Assembly (NCBI GenBank): GCA_000697335.1
Contig: JNEM01014921.1
Location: 1 to 47,409 of the forward strand
Direction: 5' to 3'
DNA from: Conidiobolus incongruus B7586
Lineage: Eukaryota > Entomophthoromycota > Entomophthoromycetes > Entomophthorales > Conidiobolaceae
DNA: 47,409 nucleotides
The stretch's first letter is position 1. Every line of letters starts with the position of its first letter. The position numbers and the translations under genes are program-made. Below the pieces are notes generated by a model. It was not told the origin of the DNA, searched no databases, and saw nothing but the letters and a program-made list of their open reading frames with translations. Below, in pieces: positions 12,992 through 24,042 of this stretch.

Positions 12992-13390
12992 TATAAGTAT
13001 AGTGGTAGTTAAATTAATATAGTGTAGAGGAAGACTTAATATAAAAGTAGTGTGGTGTAGAATATGGTAATATAATGTAGCTATAGTGTGCAAGTGTAAA
13101 CAAAGTTTAATTAAGCTTTGAACTAAGATGAGTCACTGATATATTAAGATTTATATTAGGTAGTGCTAATATACTACAATATCAATAAAATATAGTCTCA
13201 ATTTTAGAAATAGTGTAAAAGTAAAAAATAATAAGAATTGAGAAGAAAAAGAGGAACCTAGTTTATTAAATAATTCAATGCTATTTATACAATTAATTTA
13301 ACTATATAAGTATAAATTAATTATATAATTTATAGTTAATTGGATTATATGAAAGTGTATATAAAAATTTAAAGAACTAGTCTCTTAACA
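12992..13390 (-). repeat. 5' LTR of the Ty3-type fossil
   Basis: About 399 bases, pairing with 7677-8074. On the - strand it precedes the gag region, and a tRNA-primer-like sequence abuts its inner side (about 12975-12991). Confidence 0.88.
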
Positions 13391-15958
13391 CTTACTTATT
13401 ATTTATCCCCTAAATAATATTTAATTTTATAGAAACAAATTCAAAAATTATTTTAAAATATATATATTACACTTTTTTCCTTAATATAAAAATCTTTTAC
13501 TTTATTTATATAAAAAGTAATAGTAATTTTAAAATTAATATTATAATACTTAAATCTCTCTCTAAAAAAGTTCACTTATATATTAATTAACTTTATAATA
13601 AACATAAATCAACTTATGAGATTGTTAGAATTATTAGTGTTAGCTAATTTACTATAATTAAGGTTATTAAGAATAATGTTAAAAAAACACTTAAACTAAA
13701 ACTTAAGTGTATTAAAATTATAGATAAACATGATAAATAATATATTTATAGATTAATTAATATAGGTAAATATAATACTACTGTAGAAGTGTAATAAGAA
13801 TTACAAAACTATACAAGAGTATTAGTTAGTATTAATATTATTATATATACTTTACATTAGAATAGATATCACTTATACTTTTAAAAAAACACCCCTAATT
13901 AAAGAAGTCTTATTATAAAGTTAAGTAGGAATTTAAATGTTAATACTAAAGTTGAATTAAAATTAACTAGAGTAAAGTTTTTTAATTTAATGAAACAAAG
14001 ATATATCTTAATAAATTTAATAAAAAAGTTAGATGTTTCAAAAAAAAACTATTTTATAACTATTATGTTATTATAACTTAAAAATACAATAGTAGGTTAA
14101 TTATAGTTTAGGGACATATATTATCTTTAGGTGTAAGGTATCTTTATAGGGTTAATAAAAGAATTAATATTAAGATGTATTAAAGTATTCTAAATAATAA
14201 ATTGAAAAAAATTATTAAGTAATATAGATTAAAAAAACCAAACATTATTTTCTAATAAGATAATATACCTTGTTACTTTATAAATTCTATTATTAAATAG
14301 CTTAAAGATAACAAAATAACTATTATGAAATAACCTCTTCAATCTCTTAATTTTAACCTAATTTAATATCTTTAAATCAACTAAAAAAATCAATTAAAGC
14401 TTTCCCTTTAATAAAAAATTTAGATTAACTTTGGGAGTATATTCAAGAAGCTTAGAAGAATATTAATCTTGTTTAATATAAGAAGCTAGTTGACTTTATA
14501 TCTTACAAACTTAAAAAAGTTAAAAATACAAAAGATAAATAAACTAGATATTAGTTTTTTATTATTATTAAAATCTACAAATTTATAACTTATTTTAAAT
14601 ATATTTTTAATATTAATATATCAATTAATAATTAATTAAATATAACTATATATATTATAATATAAATAAAAAATATATATTAATAACATAGTTTAATATA
14701 AGTTTATTTAAATTAGTATTAATTAAGATATTAATAGAAATGTATATATTTTTAATGTTATAATTTATTTTTATAGGCTAGTATATATATATAATAATTT
14801 TTTTAATTAAAAAATTAATTTTTTAAAATTAGTTATTTAATTTAATTATGCTTAAACTAAATAGTAACTATTAAAAGTTTTTTATTTTAATATTAGTAAA
14901 ACTTAACCACAAACCTTTTAAAATTATTTAAAATTTACAAACAGCTTTTAATAATAAAGTATTATTAAAATTAACAATTTATTGCTTAGTAAATTATTTT
15001 AAGGTTAAGAAAAAAACTACCCAAAACCTGTTAAAATATAAAAGATTAATTTTAACTATTACTCTTCTGATTAATAATAAAGTAAAAATTTATATTGAAA
15101 AGTACCTTTTTATTTTAATTAAAAAACTATTAAGATATTTTAATATTAGTTACATAAGTATTTTATATATATTAAAATTTAAATTAAAATTAATTAATAA
15201 AAATATAAAATAAGTACCTTATAATTTAATTAAAGCTTAAAAAAAGTTAGAGTAGCTATTGTTAAACAAAACTTACTAAGGTATAACTAGAAACTAAAAC
15301 TTTTATAGTGAATTATTACAATAGATGAATCTTAAATTCTTTTGTATAATCTTTTGTTAAAACATAAATCAAAGTGTTAGATTAAGTTAAATCAACCTCC
15401 TCCACAAATTCCTTTAAATAAACACTTTATTGATAAATAAATGTTAATTATAGTAATAGATTATAATAGCATATGCTATTCTTATTTAATTCTTAAAAAA
15501 AATCCATTAATAGTAAACTTTATATTTCTTTTTTAAATAAAACTATTTTTAATTAGTATTCTTAATATAATTTAAGAAAGCTTATTATTATATATGATAA
15601 TTACAAAATACATAAATTTAAAGTTATAAAAAACTTTCTAATTAAAAATAACTGGAAAAAACTACTATATCTAGTATATTCTTTAGATTATAACTTATGT
15701 GATTATAATTGTTTTGGGTAATTAAAAAACTAGCTTATAAGAAAGAAAATTTAATTGGTTTATGAAATATCAAATTTCAGTCTTTAATAAAAAGAATTAT
15801 TTTTTAAGTGTTAAATCTTTGCTAAAAGTATAACAAAAAGTTATTAATAATAAAAAAAACTATTAAATTTATATTATATATTTATTTTTACCTTCTATAA
15901 ATTATAATATATATTTATTTTAATTATAAAAAATTTTTATTATTTAAATTATAAAGTA

Positions 15959-16655
15959 ATATTAAAAATATAAAATAAATATTTTAAAATTTAATAAAAG
16001 CTTAAATAGAATTAAAATAGTGATAGTTAAATTAAATTTATTAAAATATAACTAAAAATAAAGGTTTTTACAATAAATTCTTATATTTAATGAATTTTAA
16101 GTTCTTTTATATAATATTTTACTTAAGAATAAAACAAGATATTAGGTTAAGCTAAATTAATCTGTTTTATAAATTTAAATAGATAAATATTTTAAATATA
16201 AGTAAATATTAATTATTATAATAGATTATAATGGTATATTGTTTTTATACTTAAAACCTCAAGGAAAATCAATTAATAATAAATAATATATTATTTTTTA
16301 TAAATGAATTAATTTTTAAATGGTGTTTTTAATATAAATTAAAGATACTTATTATTTTGTATGATAATTATAAAATATATAAATTAAAACTATAAAAGAT
16401 TTTTTATATAAAAAACTAAAGAGAGTTACCATATCTAGTATATTTACCTAATTATAACCTATATGATTATAATTGTTTTAAACAATTAAAAAATTAGCTT
16501 ACAGGAAAAAAAAATTCTTGCAAACAAATTAAATTAGTTTGTGAAATATCAAATTTCAGTCTTTAAAAAAAAGAACTATTTTTTAGATATTGGAAGCTTA
16601 CCAAAAGTATAGAAAAGAGTTACTAATAATAAAAGAGGCTATTAATTTTATATTA
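15959..16655 (+). mobile_element. mariner copy 4, internal/3' remnant
   Basis: Directly follows copy 3 and begins at the same internal mariner position as copy 2 does (equivalent of copy-1 base about 784). Recognisable blocks include the DNYK/YNLYDYNCF-like region at about 16360-16480 and the C-terminal stretch to about 16640. The 3' terminal repeat is absent. It is strongly diverged from copies 1-3 and is the oldest-looking of the set. Confidence 0.7.
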
Positions 16656-19600
16656 TTTATTAAATTTTATTTAATATTTATTAATTTATTTGTTTAATTT
16701 TAATATTACAATTGTGCTACTATTTAATTTCTACACTAATAAATTGTTTAAATCCTGTTAAATCCATTGAAGATTGTTTAAATACACTAAAAATAGAGTA
16801 GGATCTATAAATTAATATATCAAGGTTTCATCCTGATATTGATTGGGACAACTTCTCACAACAACGTACTGTATTATTTGAACCCATATAATCTACCTTA
16901 CCAACCCCTTTCATTCAAATAACATGTGTAGAAACTATGGCCAATGCTTGGAGATTTAATGTGTATAAAACATGATTACCAATCCAGTAGCGTAGGTATA
17001 TCATCTAATTAACGCAAAATCGAGCATAATCCTCCTTTGTAGTTTTTGCTTAGAATTTGCAATAAGGACATTGATGAAGAATATCACAAGTTTGTTAATC
17101 TTACAATTTTTAAATCTCATGCTATTTACTTATGTGGTGCTACATAAAGTTTGAATTAACTACCAGTGTCCAAATGATTGGATACTTGACATATGGATTT
17201 CAATTCAAATATAAGCTAACTCAGCATTATTTATATAATTGAACCTTCAATTTAAATGATTTTAGAATAATTTTGGGAAATTTTAGAACTTTTTTGATAA
17301 TGAATATCTTGTAAAATCATCATCCATATAGAAGGTAAGAGAGAAGCTAAGAGAGAAGCTAACATATTAATGAATTAATGATATTGGAAGTACCTATAAT
17401 ACAAATGAAGGGTTTTTATAACTTGGAATAATTGGATAATTATAGAGTTCTACAATTACCCTCAATATATTGCAATATCAATCAAGTGGAGTTGAATTCA
17501 AATTTCTAATACCATTAGGCTCAAAAATGAATATATAACTTGAATTCCATCTTACCGAAATATAAACCCATGGAGGATATTTGACAGGTTTGAATGAAAT
17601 ATATGATTTATCTCTAATTCGTGCTCGTGTAAGACATGAGCTCTAGTTAAATATGCCAACTTCTCTTGGTATATCAATGAGGAATTCTAAGCAATTCCAT
17701 ATAATAGAATATCGTAAACCAGAAAGCAACTTAAGCTCGTGTTTGGATAGAATTCGCAAATGAAATAGGATTAATCTTAATTTGAATACGAATAATTTCA
17801 AAGCGGTCTCGATTAATAGTATTTTAAACTCTGGGACCACAAGAAATGGCTTACCTAACCAATAATAATCATTTTTGTTCAATATGTCAAGGGATATTGA
17901 AATTCTTGATATTAGACTTGAGTAATAATTAAAGTATCAATTTGGCCGATTCACACTCTATATTGTCTCATAAAGCCAGATTTATAAACGATTTCTTAAA
18001 TATTCAAGTTCCATTGTAACGATTTTGCTAGTAATCTTGAATTCCGAGGATTGGCTATATTAGCATAATCAGTGCACACTATGAATAATGATAGTACTTT
18101 GACAGCCTTATACCAAGTATGGTGAATTTTATCACTAATATTACAAAATAAACTTTTTCATATATAATTGACAATATTTTAAAAATTTTTTATATTCTTA
18201 GAAATTAACTATGCCAAATTACAGGATTTTGCGCTTAGAGGTCAATATTAGGATATAAGCTATCATCCTGACAAATTAAAGGATTCAATATTTATATTGA
18301 GTTATATGCTTCTACCAATTAAACTTCTGTACTTGTGGATCATATTTTGTCCACCACCTTCAAGATTTAAAAGTATAATAGAAAATATCAAAAATTGAAC
18401 TTTAGGTCTTATATTATGAAAAGACAAATCACTTTTCAAGCATCTACAATATCTGATACAATAATTCATCGATGCCAATTGACAAAATTTTTAAGAATAC
18501 TACCATATTTTTTTTGTTTAAAAAATGATGTGTTTCAAAAAGCTTATTTATGCCATTGAATTATAATTTCAAGCTACTCAAAGATCTAATATTTGATTTG
18601 TAATATGTGTTGTATAAAAATTCTTAACTATAAAACGAAGAAATGTGTTAACCTTATTTATCAATTTTTGAATCCCACTTAATGAAATTAATTTAGATAG
18701 ATAGTGAATACATCATTTGTGACAGTAGTCTTTATAGATACCAATTATATGAAATATAACTGATAAACAGATAGTTACATACTTTTTTATTTTATATAAT
18801 GATTTGATCAAATTCAAATATGGTGATACAAATCATAGAATAACGGATATAAAAGGAAATAAAAATTTATAACAAGTGTTATAATTTGTAAAATAATTTT
18901 TAAATAAAGATGGTTGTTAAAAAAGTACTAATAATATGATTTAGTTAATTTATTAATTCTGCCCTTTAACATTTACTTACTGTTGAGACACTGTAGGATA
19001 ATATCTAATTTGTCACTCCTAGGTTTAAATTGTTCGTTCAATGAATAATATAGGGTTTGGTTAAAACCTAAGAGTATAAAGGGCGTCATTTGATTTTAAA
19101 TTGGCGAAGCTGATCTGCATTAGGAATAAAATTGACCCGAATATCGAATTGGGACGAATGGGTATTCCAAAAATATCACAAGCAAGGATTAGGTGTCAAA
19201 TAGATTGAGTAAAGAAACAACTTTCCAAAATATATTTAATGATGATTAAAAAACTGCTTTTTTGAAATATTTTAATATACAAAAGCTCTGCATTCAATAT
19301 CTGATGAAAAATGGTTTATTAAAGACTATAATATGTCAATGGTTGAAATATAAGAGTTGAAGTAACTATAATTTGTTGAAATTAGCGCAAATTTTGAGAT
19401 ATATATATACATCCAAAATCAAATATTAATTAATAATGAATTTTCTATTATGCAGTTTAAAATATTTGAAACTAACTTCAAGTATATATTAACATTCAAC
19501 ACAGAATATGTACAAATTAAGTAATATATAGTATTGGATATATCACTTAAAATTAATTGTACCTATTTAAATTCAAGTACATATTCAAAAGATTTACTAG

Positions 19601-19977
19601 GTCAAAATACTTTAAGGTGTTTCTTAAACAATTTAAATTGCGATGTTATATAAAAACGTATATCAAAACGCACTTTAAATGGATTTGAACATATTTTGTA
19701 TTTTTATTGAATTGTTAAGCATTTTCAATTTTATGATCATCATATAAAATAATAATTTCTAATTTTATACATAGTTTTATCATTCAATTTTTATAGCAAT
19801 ACAATTTAGGATTTCAAAACAATAATATATCAACATTGAAACCTTTCTTACAATCTAGCTATATTCAAAATCTATATCGATTGATTTAATTTTTAGTATT
19901 TGATATTTTTGAAGTGGGATAAAAAACAATAACTCGATCGTGTTAAAAAACCAAAATTTCAGCCACAATATTTTTGA
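16656..19977. pseudogene. Decayed coding-like DNA, unidentified
   Basis: Base composition here is less extreme than in the transposons, and several + strand stretches read like protein with scattered stops and frame changes. Examples: about 16825-16970 (RFHPDIDWDNFSQQ, then CVETMANAWRFNVYKT), about 17070-17150 (DIDEEYHKFVNLTIFKSHA), about 17645-17770 (TSLGISMRNSKQFHIIEYRK) and about 19240-19350 (TAFLKYFNIQKLCIQYLMKN). I cannot assign a family or join them into one gene. A 79-codon open frame on the - strand at 17643-17882 is rich in Leu/Ile and shows no recognisable domain. The most likely explanation is one or more dead host genes. The interval 18300-18950 holds nothing definite. Confidence 0.4.
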
Positions 19978-20226
19978 ATGATTTTAAGGTGTAAGATTTA
20001 TAGATTAGTAGTTTTGATTGGAACTGTTGCCTCAAGTAACAACGACAGTCCGATTTCCACTGCCGTTTTGACAAACAGAGTCTCCAAATGGGTGAGAACT
20101 TTTCCCACTATATGGGGAGCAGCAGCTACAAGCTGGGTGGTCATACGAACCCTGGCTATTTCATGGTATGGAGATACTCTAGGATCTACTAGAGCTAAGT
20201 CGGACATTGTGTCCGGGTCAGTTTAA
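19978..20226 (+). other. GC-normal island with overlapping short open frames on both strands
   Basis: This short block has clearly higher GC than its surroundings and is open on both strands: 82 codons + (19978-20226) and 69 codons - (19998-20207). A third frame on the - strand reads DHPACSCCSPYSGK, then DSVCQNGSG, a Cys pattern faintly like a chitin-binding CBM18 module. It sits just beyond the GH16-CBM18 array, so it could be a fourth, ruined member. It could equally be part of a repeat that includes the structured segment at 20324-20490. No firm product can be named. Confidence 0.3.
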
Positions 20227-20323
20227 CCAAAATAAACACGTTTCAAATTAAATGAGTCAAACGATCGTTAGTTGCCTAATTTGATGGTAACTAATTTGTC
20301 ATGTTTTATTAGTGAGCTTATGT

Positions 20324-20490
20324 AAGTTTTTATAGTCCTTAGCAGATTCATTCCTGGCGGGGATAGATGAATCCCGTGCTAGTGGCTGTTCGGGGCTAAG
20401 CAGGGAAACTCGCTAGATAGTATAGCCGCCTATTCGAGGGACAAGTAAAAACTTAACGTCGGTCAGTCACTCAGTTGGTGACAGGAACCG
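20324..20490. ncRNA. Candidate structured RNA or palindromic element (cloverleaf plus hairpin)
   Basis: Nested pairings seen by eye: AAGTTTTTA (20324-20332) with TAAAAACTT (20446-20454), continued by GTCC (20335-20338) with GGAC (20439-20442). Inside are three arms: GATTCAT (20345-20351) with ATGAATC (20367-20373); TGCTAG (20377-20382) with CTAAGCA (20396-20402, one bulge); and CTCG (20409-20412) with CGAG (20435-20438). A separate hairpin follows: GTCAC/GTGAC (20466-20470, 20478-20482), closed by CGGT/ACCG (20460-20463, 20487-20490). The GC content is far above the flanks. I do not recognise a known RNA family. A MITE-like element is possible. Either strand could be the transcribed one. Confidence 0.35.
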
Positions 20491-20748
20491 TAAATTGAAA
20501 TGAAATTGAGCCCAATATATATACAAAAGGAAAAATGGTAAAATATGTAATGAATATTTTATCTTAAAGTTTCTTCAAGTATATTATTCAATATGAGCAA
20601 TTAAACAATCTAAAACCTTGGATATCGAAATAACAAACATCCATCATAATTTTCACAAATTCTGTATATATACAATTTTAAAGATTAAATTAAAAAAAGA
20701 AATTAAGATTTAGTAGTATATTACAAAATTTATCGGATAATACTAGAA

Positions 20749-21928
20749 TTAAACGCATTCGTGCTTGATTGATTTGGCCTTTGCAGCGATGAACCCACCA
20801 TTGTCAGCATATTCTTTATCTTCATAATCGATTGGACCTCCTGCCCAATCTCGGGTACCTTGAGCTTCAGCTGCACCATCCCAGATGCTCACTTTGAAAT
20901 AGGAAGCAGTGTCTGAAAAGTGATAACTTCCATCGAAATTAGTACTTGCTTTAATAAAACTGTCCACACTTTGGTGTCATGAATAACCAGGATATGTGTT
21001 TCAGGGACCATTCTATAGTGTAAGCATGGAACTCTTTGTGAGGTTTAAAATCACCCTGGTTGAAAATACCTTTAGAATAGTTTTTAACTCCCTTATAAAA
21101 GAAATTTGACATACTTTTATCTTCTTCCTTACTAACCTATTCCCAGTCGATTTGGCCTTGTTCTGGTGACATCAATATAGCACACATTACAACACCTGGT
21201 ATACGTGCAGATTTCATTCTAATTGTAAATTTTCCGTAAAGATACTTGTCCATGGATTTAGCTGTACCGCCGTATCCTTGTATCAAACTACTTAATGGGT
21301 TCACAGTTTCTCCTTTCATGAATTTGATTACCATTCCTGATGGAGTTTGTTCGATTAGACCTTCGTATGTGAATTTATCTGATGAGGAACCTTCGAAGTT
21401 GGCGGTCCAAGCTCTTGAACAATCATAATGGACATCCTCTCCATCATCGTCATCTTCTTCCAGTTTCTTATGTTTGCGAGATTTTTTAGTATATTTTTTA
21501 TCTTTATCATGATGGGATTTTTGGAATCTGCTTCATTATCGTCAATAATATCCGATTGGGACCCATCTTCATGAGATTTATGGAAATCATTATCGTTCTA
21601 TTTACCCTTTTATCTTTCTTTTTCTTATCCTTTTTATGTTTCTTAGATTTCTTATGTTTATAATCCTCCGACTTGTCAATCGTTTCGACCTTTGTTTCTC
21701 TCTTCTTCTTTTCTTTCTCTGATTTGTTTTCGACTTTGAGAGAACAGCTCGTGGAATTGTAGCTCGCTTCAATTTTGCATTCACTATTACAGAATTTTTT
21801 ATCACTACCACAAAATCCCCATTTACTACAGCATGGTGCTTCCAACTTACATTTATTATTTGCGTCGCAATTTGTTGCAAATCCCAAATCAGGCAAGATT
21901 GACGGAGAATGAGGTAAATTATTAACAT
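20749..21928 (-). pseudogene. Dead CBM18-GH16 Crh-type chitin transglycosylase paralogue
   Basis: Third member of the local GH16 family. In order on the - strand: a signal-peptide-like start (ATG at 21928, MLIIYLIL); a CBM18 module with KLEAPCCSKWGFCG (about 21740-21870); a very long charged linker, first Lys-rich then Asp/Glu-rich (about 21430-21740); the GH16 domain with IQGYGGTAK (about 21285) and AQGTRDWAGG (about 20840); and the family C-terminus HECV. It is broken. The reading frame changes after the signal, in the linker and near 20980. The Trp after the active site is a TAG stop (21137-21139). The catalytic block DEIDWE of the intact paralogues reads GQIDWE here, so the presumed nucleophile Glu is Gln (codon 21152-21154). 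The catalytic change means the protein would probably have been inactive even before the frame was lost, if it came first. Confidence 0.85.
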
Positions 21929-23772
21929 TTTAAATTATTGGGATAATATTATTTAGAGCTGATTAATAATATAAATTATCTTTAATATTAACATAGTCTA
22001 AACTGAATATTTGCTTGGTTGTGTTCTGTATTTTTTTTTCATTACTCAACACCTTTAATTAAATATAATTATTTTTTAGCTAAGTTCATTGCATGACCTG
22101 CTTTTGAAAATATTTCCAAATTTAGAAACAATTAATTCGAATTAAAATGATTTGACATTTAATAAAAATTAATTGTTCAAACTCAATTTTTTAAGGCTTG
22201 GAAATTAATATAATTTAATTATACATCACTTAGCATCCCTATAATATATTGAATCATCAATTTGTAAGATAATATAATAAACTTTACTGATGAGGATCTA
22301 ACTAGAATTGAATGAATTAACAATGATTAGGATTTTATTTTATTCAGTGCACACAATTGTTTGATGAAAATCATTCAATTGAAAATAATATAATCAACTA
22401 CAAAATTAAATAATATATTATATGTTGAAAAAGTATATGAAATTTGGAATCTAAAAACCTTCATGGTATACATTAAATGACACATTCAAAAATTTACAAT
22501 TCCTCATATAAAGAAATATATTCTATATCACAATATCTGTTAAAAGTAAATACACTAATTAAAATTTATTTCTTATGGCATTAATTTTGAAATTTAATAC
22601 GAGTTAATATAATTCTTTGTTTTCCATAATATCATGTTTCTTTACCCATTAATATTATTCGAAATTCCATTTTTGGAAATATTTCAATAATTTTTTGTCA
22701 TTGTATTGACGAATCAATCCTAAAGTTTATAAAAATATATTCAATATATCTAAAAATCTATAATATAAAATAACCTTGAAGTTATTAATTAATTGAAAAT
22801 TTCACACTCATTTATGTTTGGTTGTAATTTTATTCTTTTGATATGTCAAATTATTAAATATATACAGAATTACTAAAAGCTTTGAGCTAATATCCTAATT
22901 TAAATAGTCAAGTATTTTATACGAATTAACATTTTAAATAATGTGTATTTGACTGATAGAATACAAAGACTTAAAATTTTTCTTAAAGCAATTCTCAGGT
23001 AATTGGAATATCTAAAATAGCATTTATAATTTAATGGTTTAATAATTTATTTCCATCAAGCAGTAATCAGTTTAAAATTCAATATGAAAATTTCAATTTT
23101 AACAGAAAATAAAATTAAAATTAAATAACATATATTTGTTAGAACATTTGTTGGACCTTTCAATAACTAGTTAGGTTTAAAAATACTATAATAACTATCC
23201 AATCATGTGAATTTAAATATCGATATTAATTCTTTTCATATAGATATCTATTGGGCAATAATAATTAATTTAAATGATTCGAATTTTATAACTCATTTTG
23301 GTTCTAAATATAATATACTTAATAATTCTTTCAAATCGAAAGATGCTAAGCTCTGACTATAATAATATTTAGTCAATTCATTAGCTATACTAATTGTGGA
23401 TTGTTTAATTGGTATAAAGAATAAGGAGTTAATTAAATATATAATGTTGATTAATTCGAAGTTAAATTAGTTTTTATATATTCATTGAAAAAATATCATT
23501 GAAGCATGAATTAATATATAATTTAAAAATTGCTGATTTTAATTATATGTCTTTTTCTAAAAATTGCTTTTTGTGTGATTCAAATTTACACTATATAAAA
23601 CAATATAAGTCTAAAGTACATTAAAATATATCTCCAATATACAATTAAAGCTTTTTAATTATAATTTTGTTCAATAATTTTCACATATATCATAAAAATT
23701 ATCTTTTAATAATTGATTAGGATATATATTTAAAATTATTTTTTGATGATTTTATATAACCGATTGAATACG
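21929..23772. other. AT-rich intergenic DNA
   Basis: About 1.8 kb between the dead GH16 gene and a possible small gene. No open frame, repeat or RNA feature that I can support. The 5' flank of the dead gene (21929-22100) shows no clear promoter element. Confidence 0.6.
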
Positions 23773-24042
23773 ATGGAGGATCCGGTTGATTCAGTTAACT
23801 TAGAACAGAAGTCAAGAAATAAGCGAAGTTGGCAACAAACAACAAGTTACTTGTAGGTTAATATTCTTGTGTATTTAATTAATAATTTACTTGATGCTTA
23901 AAATACCACCTTTTATTAATAATTATCCAGACATTTAAAGGCCAATAAGATCAAGGGTATAATATGGGATATTGCATTAAAACTGATATATATCTATATC
24001 AATGAATATATTTTTAGAAGATTAAGTTTCCTTTTTACCTAA
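23773..24042 (+). CDS. Possible small spliced gene or 5' gene fragment, unidentified
   Basis: A coding-like start, MEDPVDSVNLEQKSRNKRSW, opens at ATG 23773 in otherwise barren DNA. The frame reaches TAG at 23854, but a good donor (GTAGGT at 23853) and an acceptor (ATCCAG, ending 23930) would remove a 78-base intron. The frame then continues as LKANKIKGIIWDIALKL and YINEYIFRRLSFLF to TAA at 24040-24042, giving about 63 aa. The second part is amphipathic to hydrophobic. A donor-like AAGGTAAAT directly follows, so this may be the beginning of a longer gene that has decayed (IGFTFARQILSLL is readable at about 24123-24165). I do not recognise the family. Confidence 0.35.

Larger units (their letters stand above)
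7677..13390 (-). mobile_element. Ty3/gypsy-type LTR retrotransposon fossil, structurally complete but broken
   Basis: A 5.7-kb fossil on the - strand, bounded by two LTRs of about 400 bases (7677-8074 and 12992-13390). The order of parts, read on the - strand, is the Ty3 order: gag with a zinc-knuckle region (about 12.9-11.9 kb), protease region, reverse transcriptase with the YxDD-type block near 10.5 kb, RNase H (about 10.0-9.6 kb), and integrase (about 9.4-8.4 kb). A purine-rich tract abuts the inner side of the left LTR, and the sequence beside the right LTR resembles an initiator-tRNA primer site. There is no clear target-site duplication. It is broken throughout, with dozens of breaks. 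The LTRs differ at about 7-8% of sites by eye, mostly transitions, so mutation pressure rather than time may explain the divergence. Confidence 0.85.
7378..14783 (+). mobile_element. Tc1-like element, copy 1, inserted in mariner 3 and itself split by an LTR retrotransposon
   Basis: The ends are TACTAGCTTGTAAAAGTGAG at 7378 and its inverted partner finishing at 14783, flanked by TA. Inner copies of the terminal motif sit at about 7565-7587 (GATGAGTTATAAATTTATAG) and inverted at about 14574-14596. Each end is thus a roughly 200-base inverted repeat with two binding-site-like direct repeats (IR/DR type). The transposase region is about 13550-14560 (+ strand) and aligns end to end with the better-kept copy at 34620-35655. 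It is dead, with many stops at expected Gln and Trp codons. Without the LTR element at 7677-13390 the element would be about 1.7 kb. Confidence 0.85.
7234..15958 (+). mobile_element. mariner copy 3, split by a Tc1-like insertion
   Basis: The left piece is 7234-7377 (start TACCATAAAATTGAAGAAAT, matching the 5' end of copy 1). The right piece is 14784-15958 (ending TTAAATTATAAAGTA). Together they give about 1.32 kb, the length of copy 1, and line up with it across the break at the internal (TA)n tract. The Tc1-like element at 7378-14783 sits in that tract, as expected for TA-targeted insertion. The transposase frame in the right piece is heavily degraded; the LPHP and DD34D blocks remain only as traces (about 15590-15720). 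It is older looking than copy 1. Confidence 0.85.

Noticed and set aside
17643-17882. 79-codon - strand gene
   Set aside because: Leu/Ile-rich with no motif; the + strand reads at least as protein-like, so it was folded into the decayed region.
20345-20410. HDV-like or hammerhead ribozyme
   Set aside because: GGCTAAG and a 7-bp first stem recall HDV-like ribozymes, but the space for the inner helices is too short, and there is no hammerhead CTGATGA/GAAA core on either strand.
20341-20445. U1 snRNA gene
   Set aside because: CCTGGCGGGGA resembles the U1 5' region and the four-way fold plus hairpin is U1-like, but the 5' splice-site-pairing sequence ACTTACCTG and an Sm site are absent.
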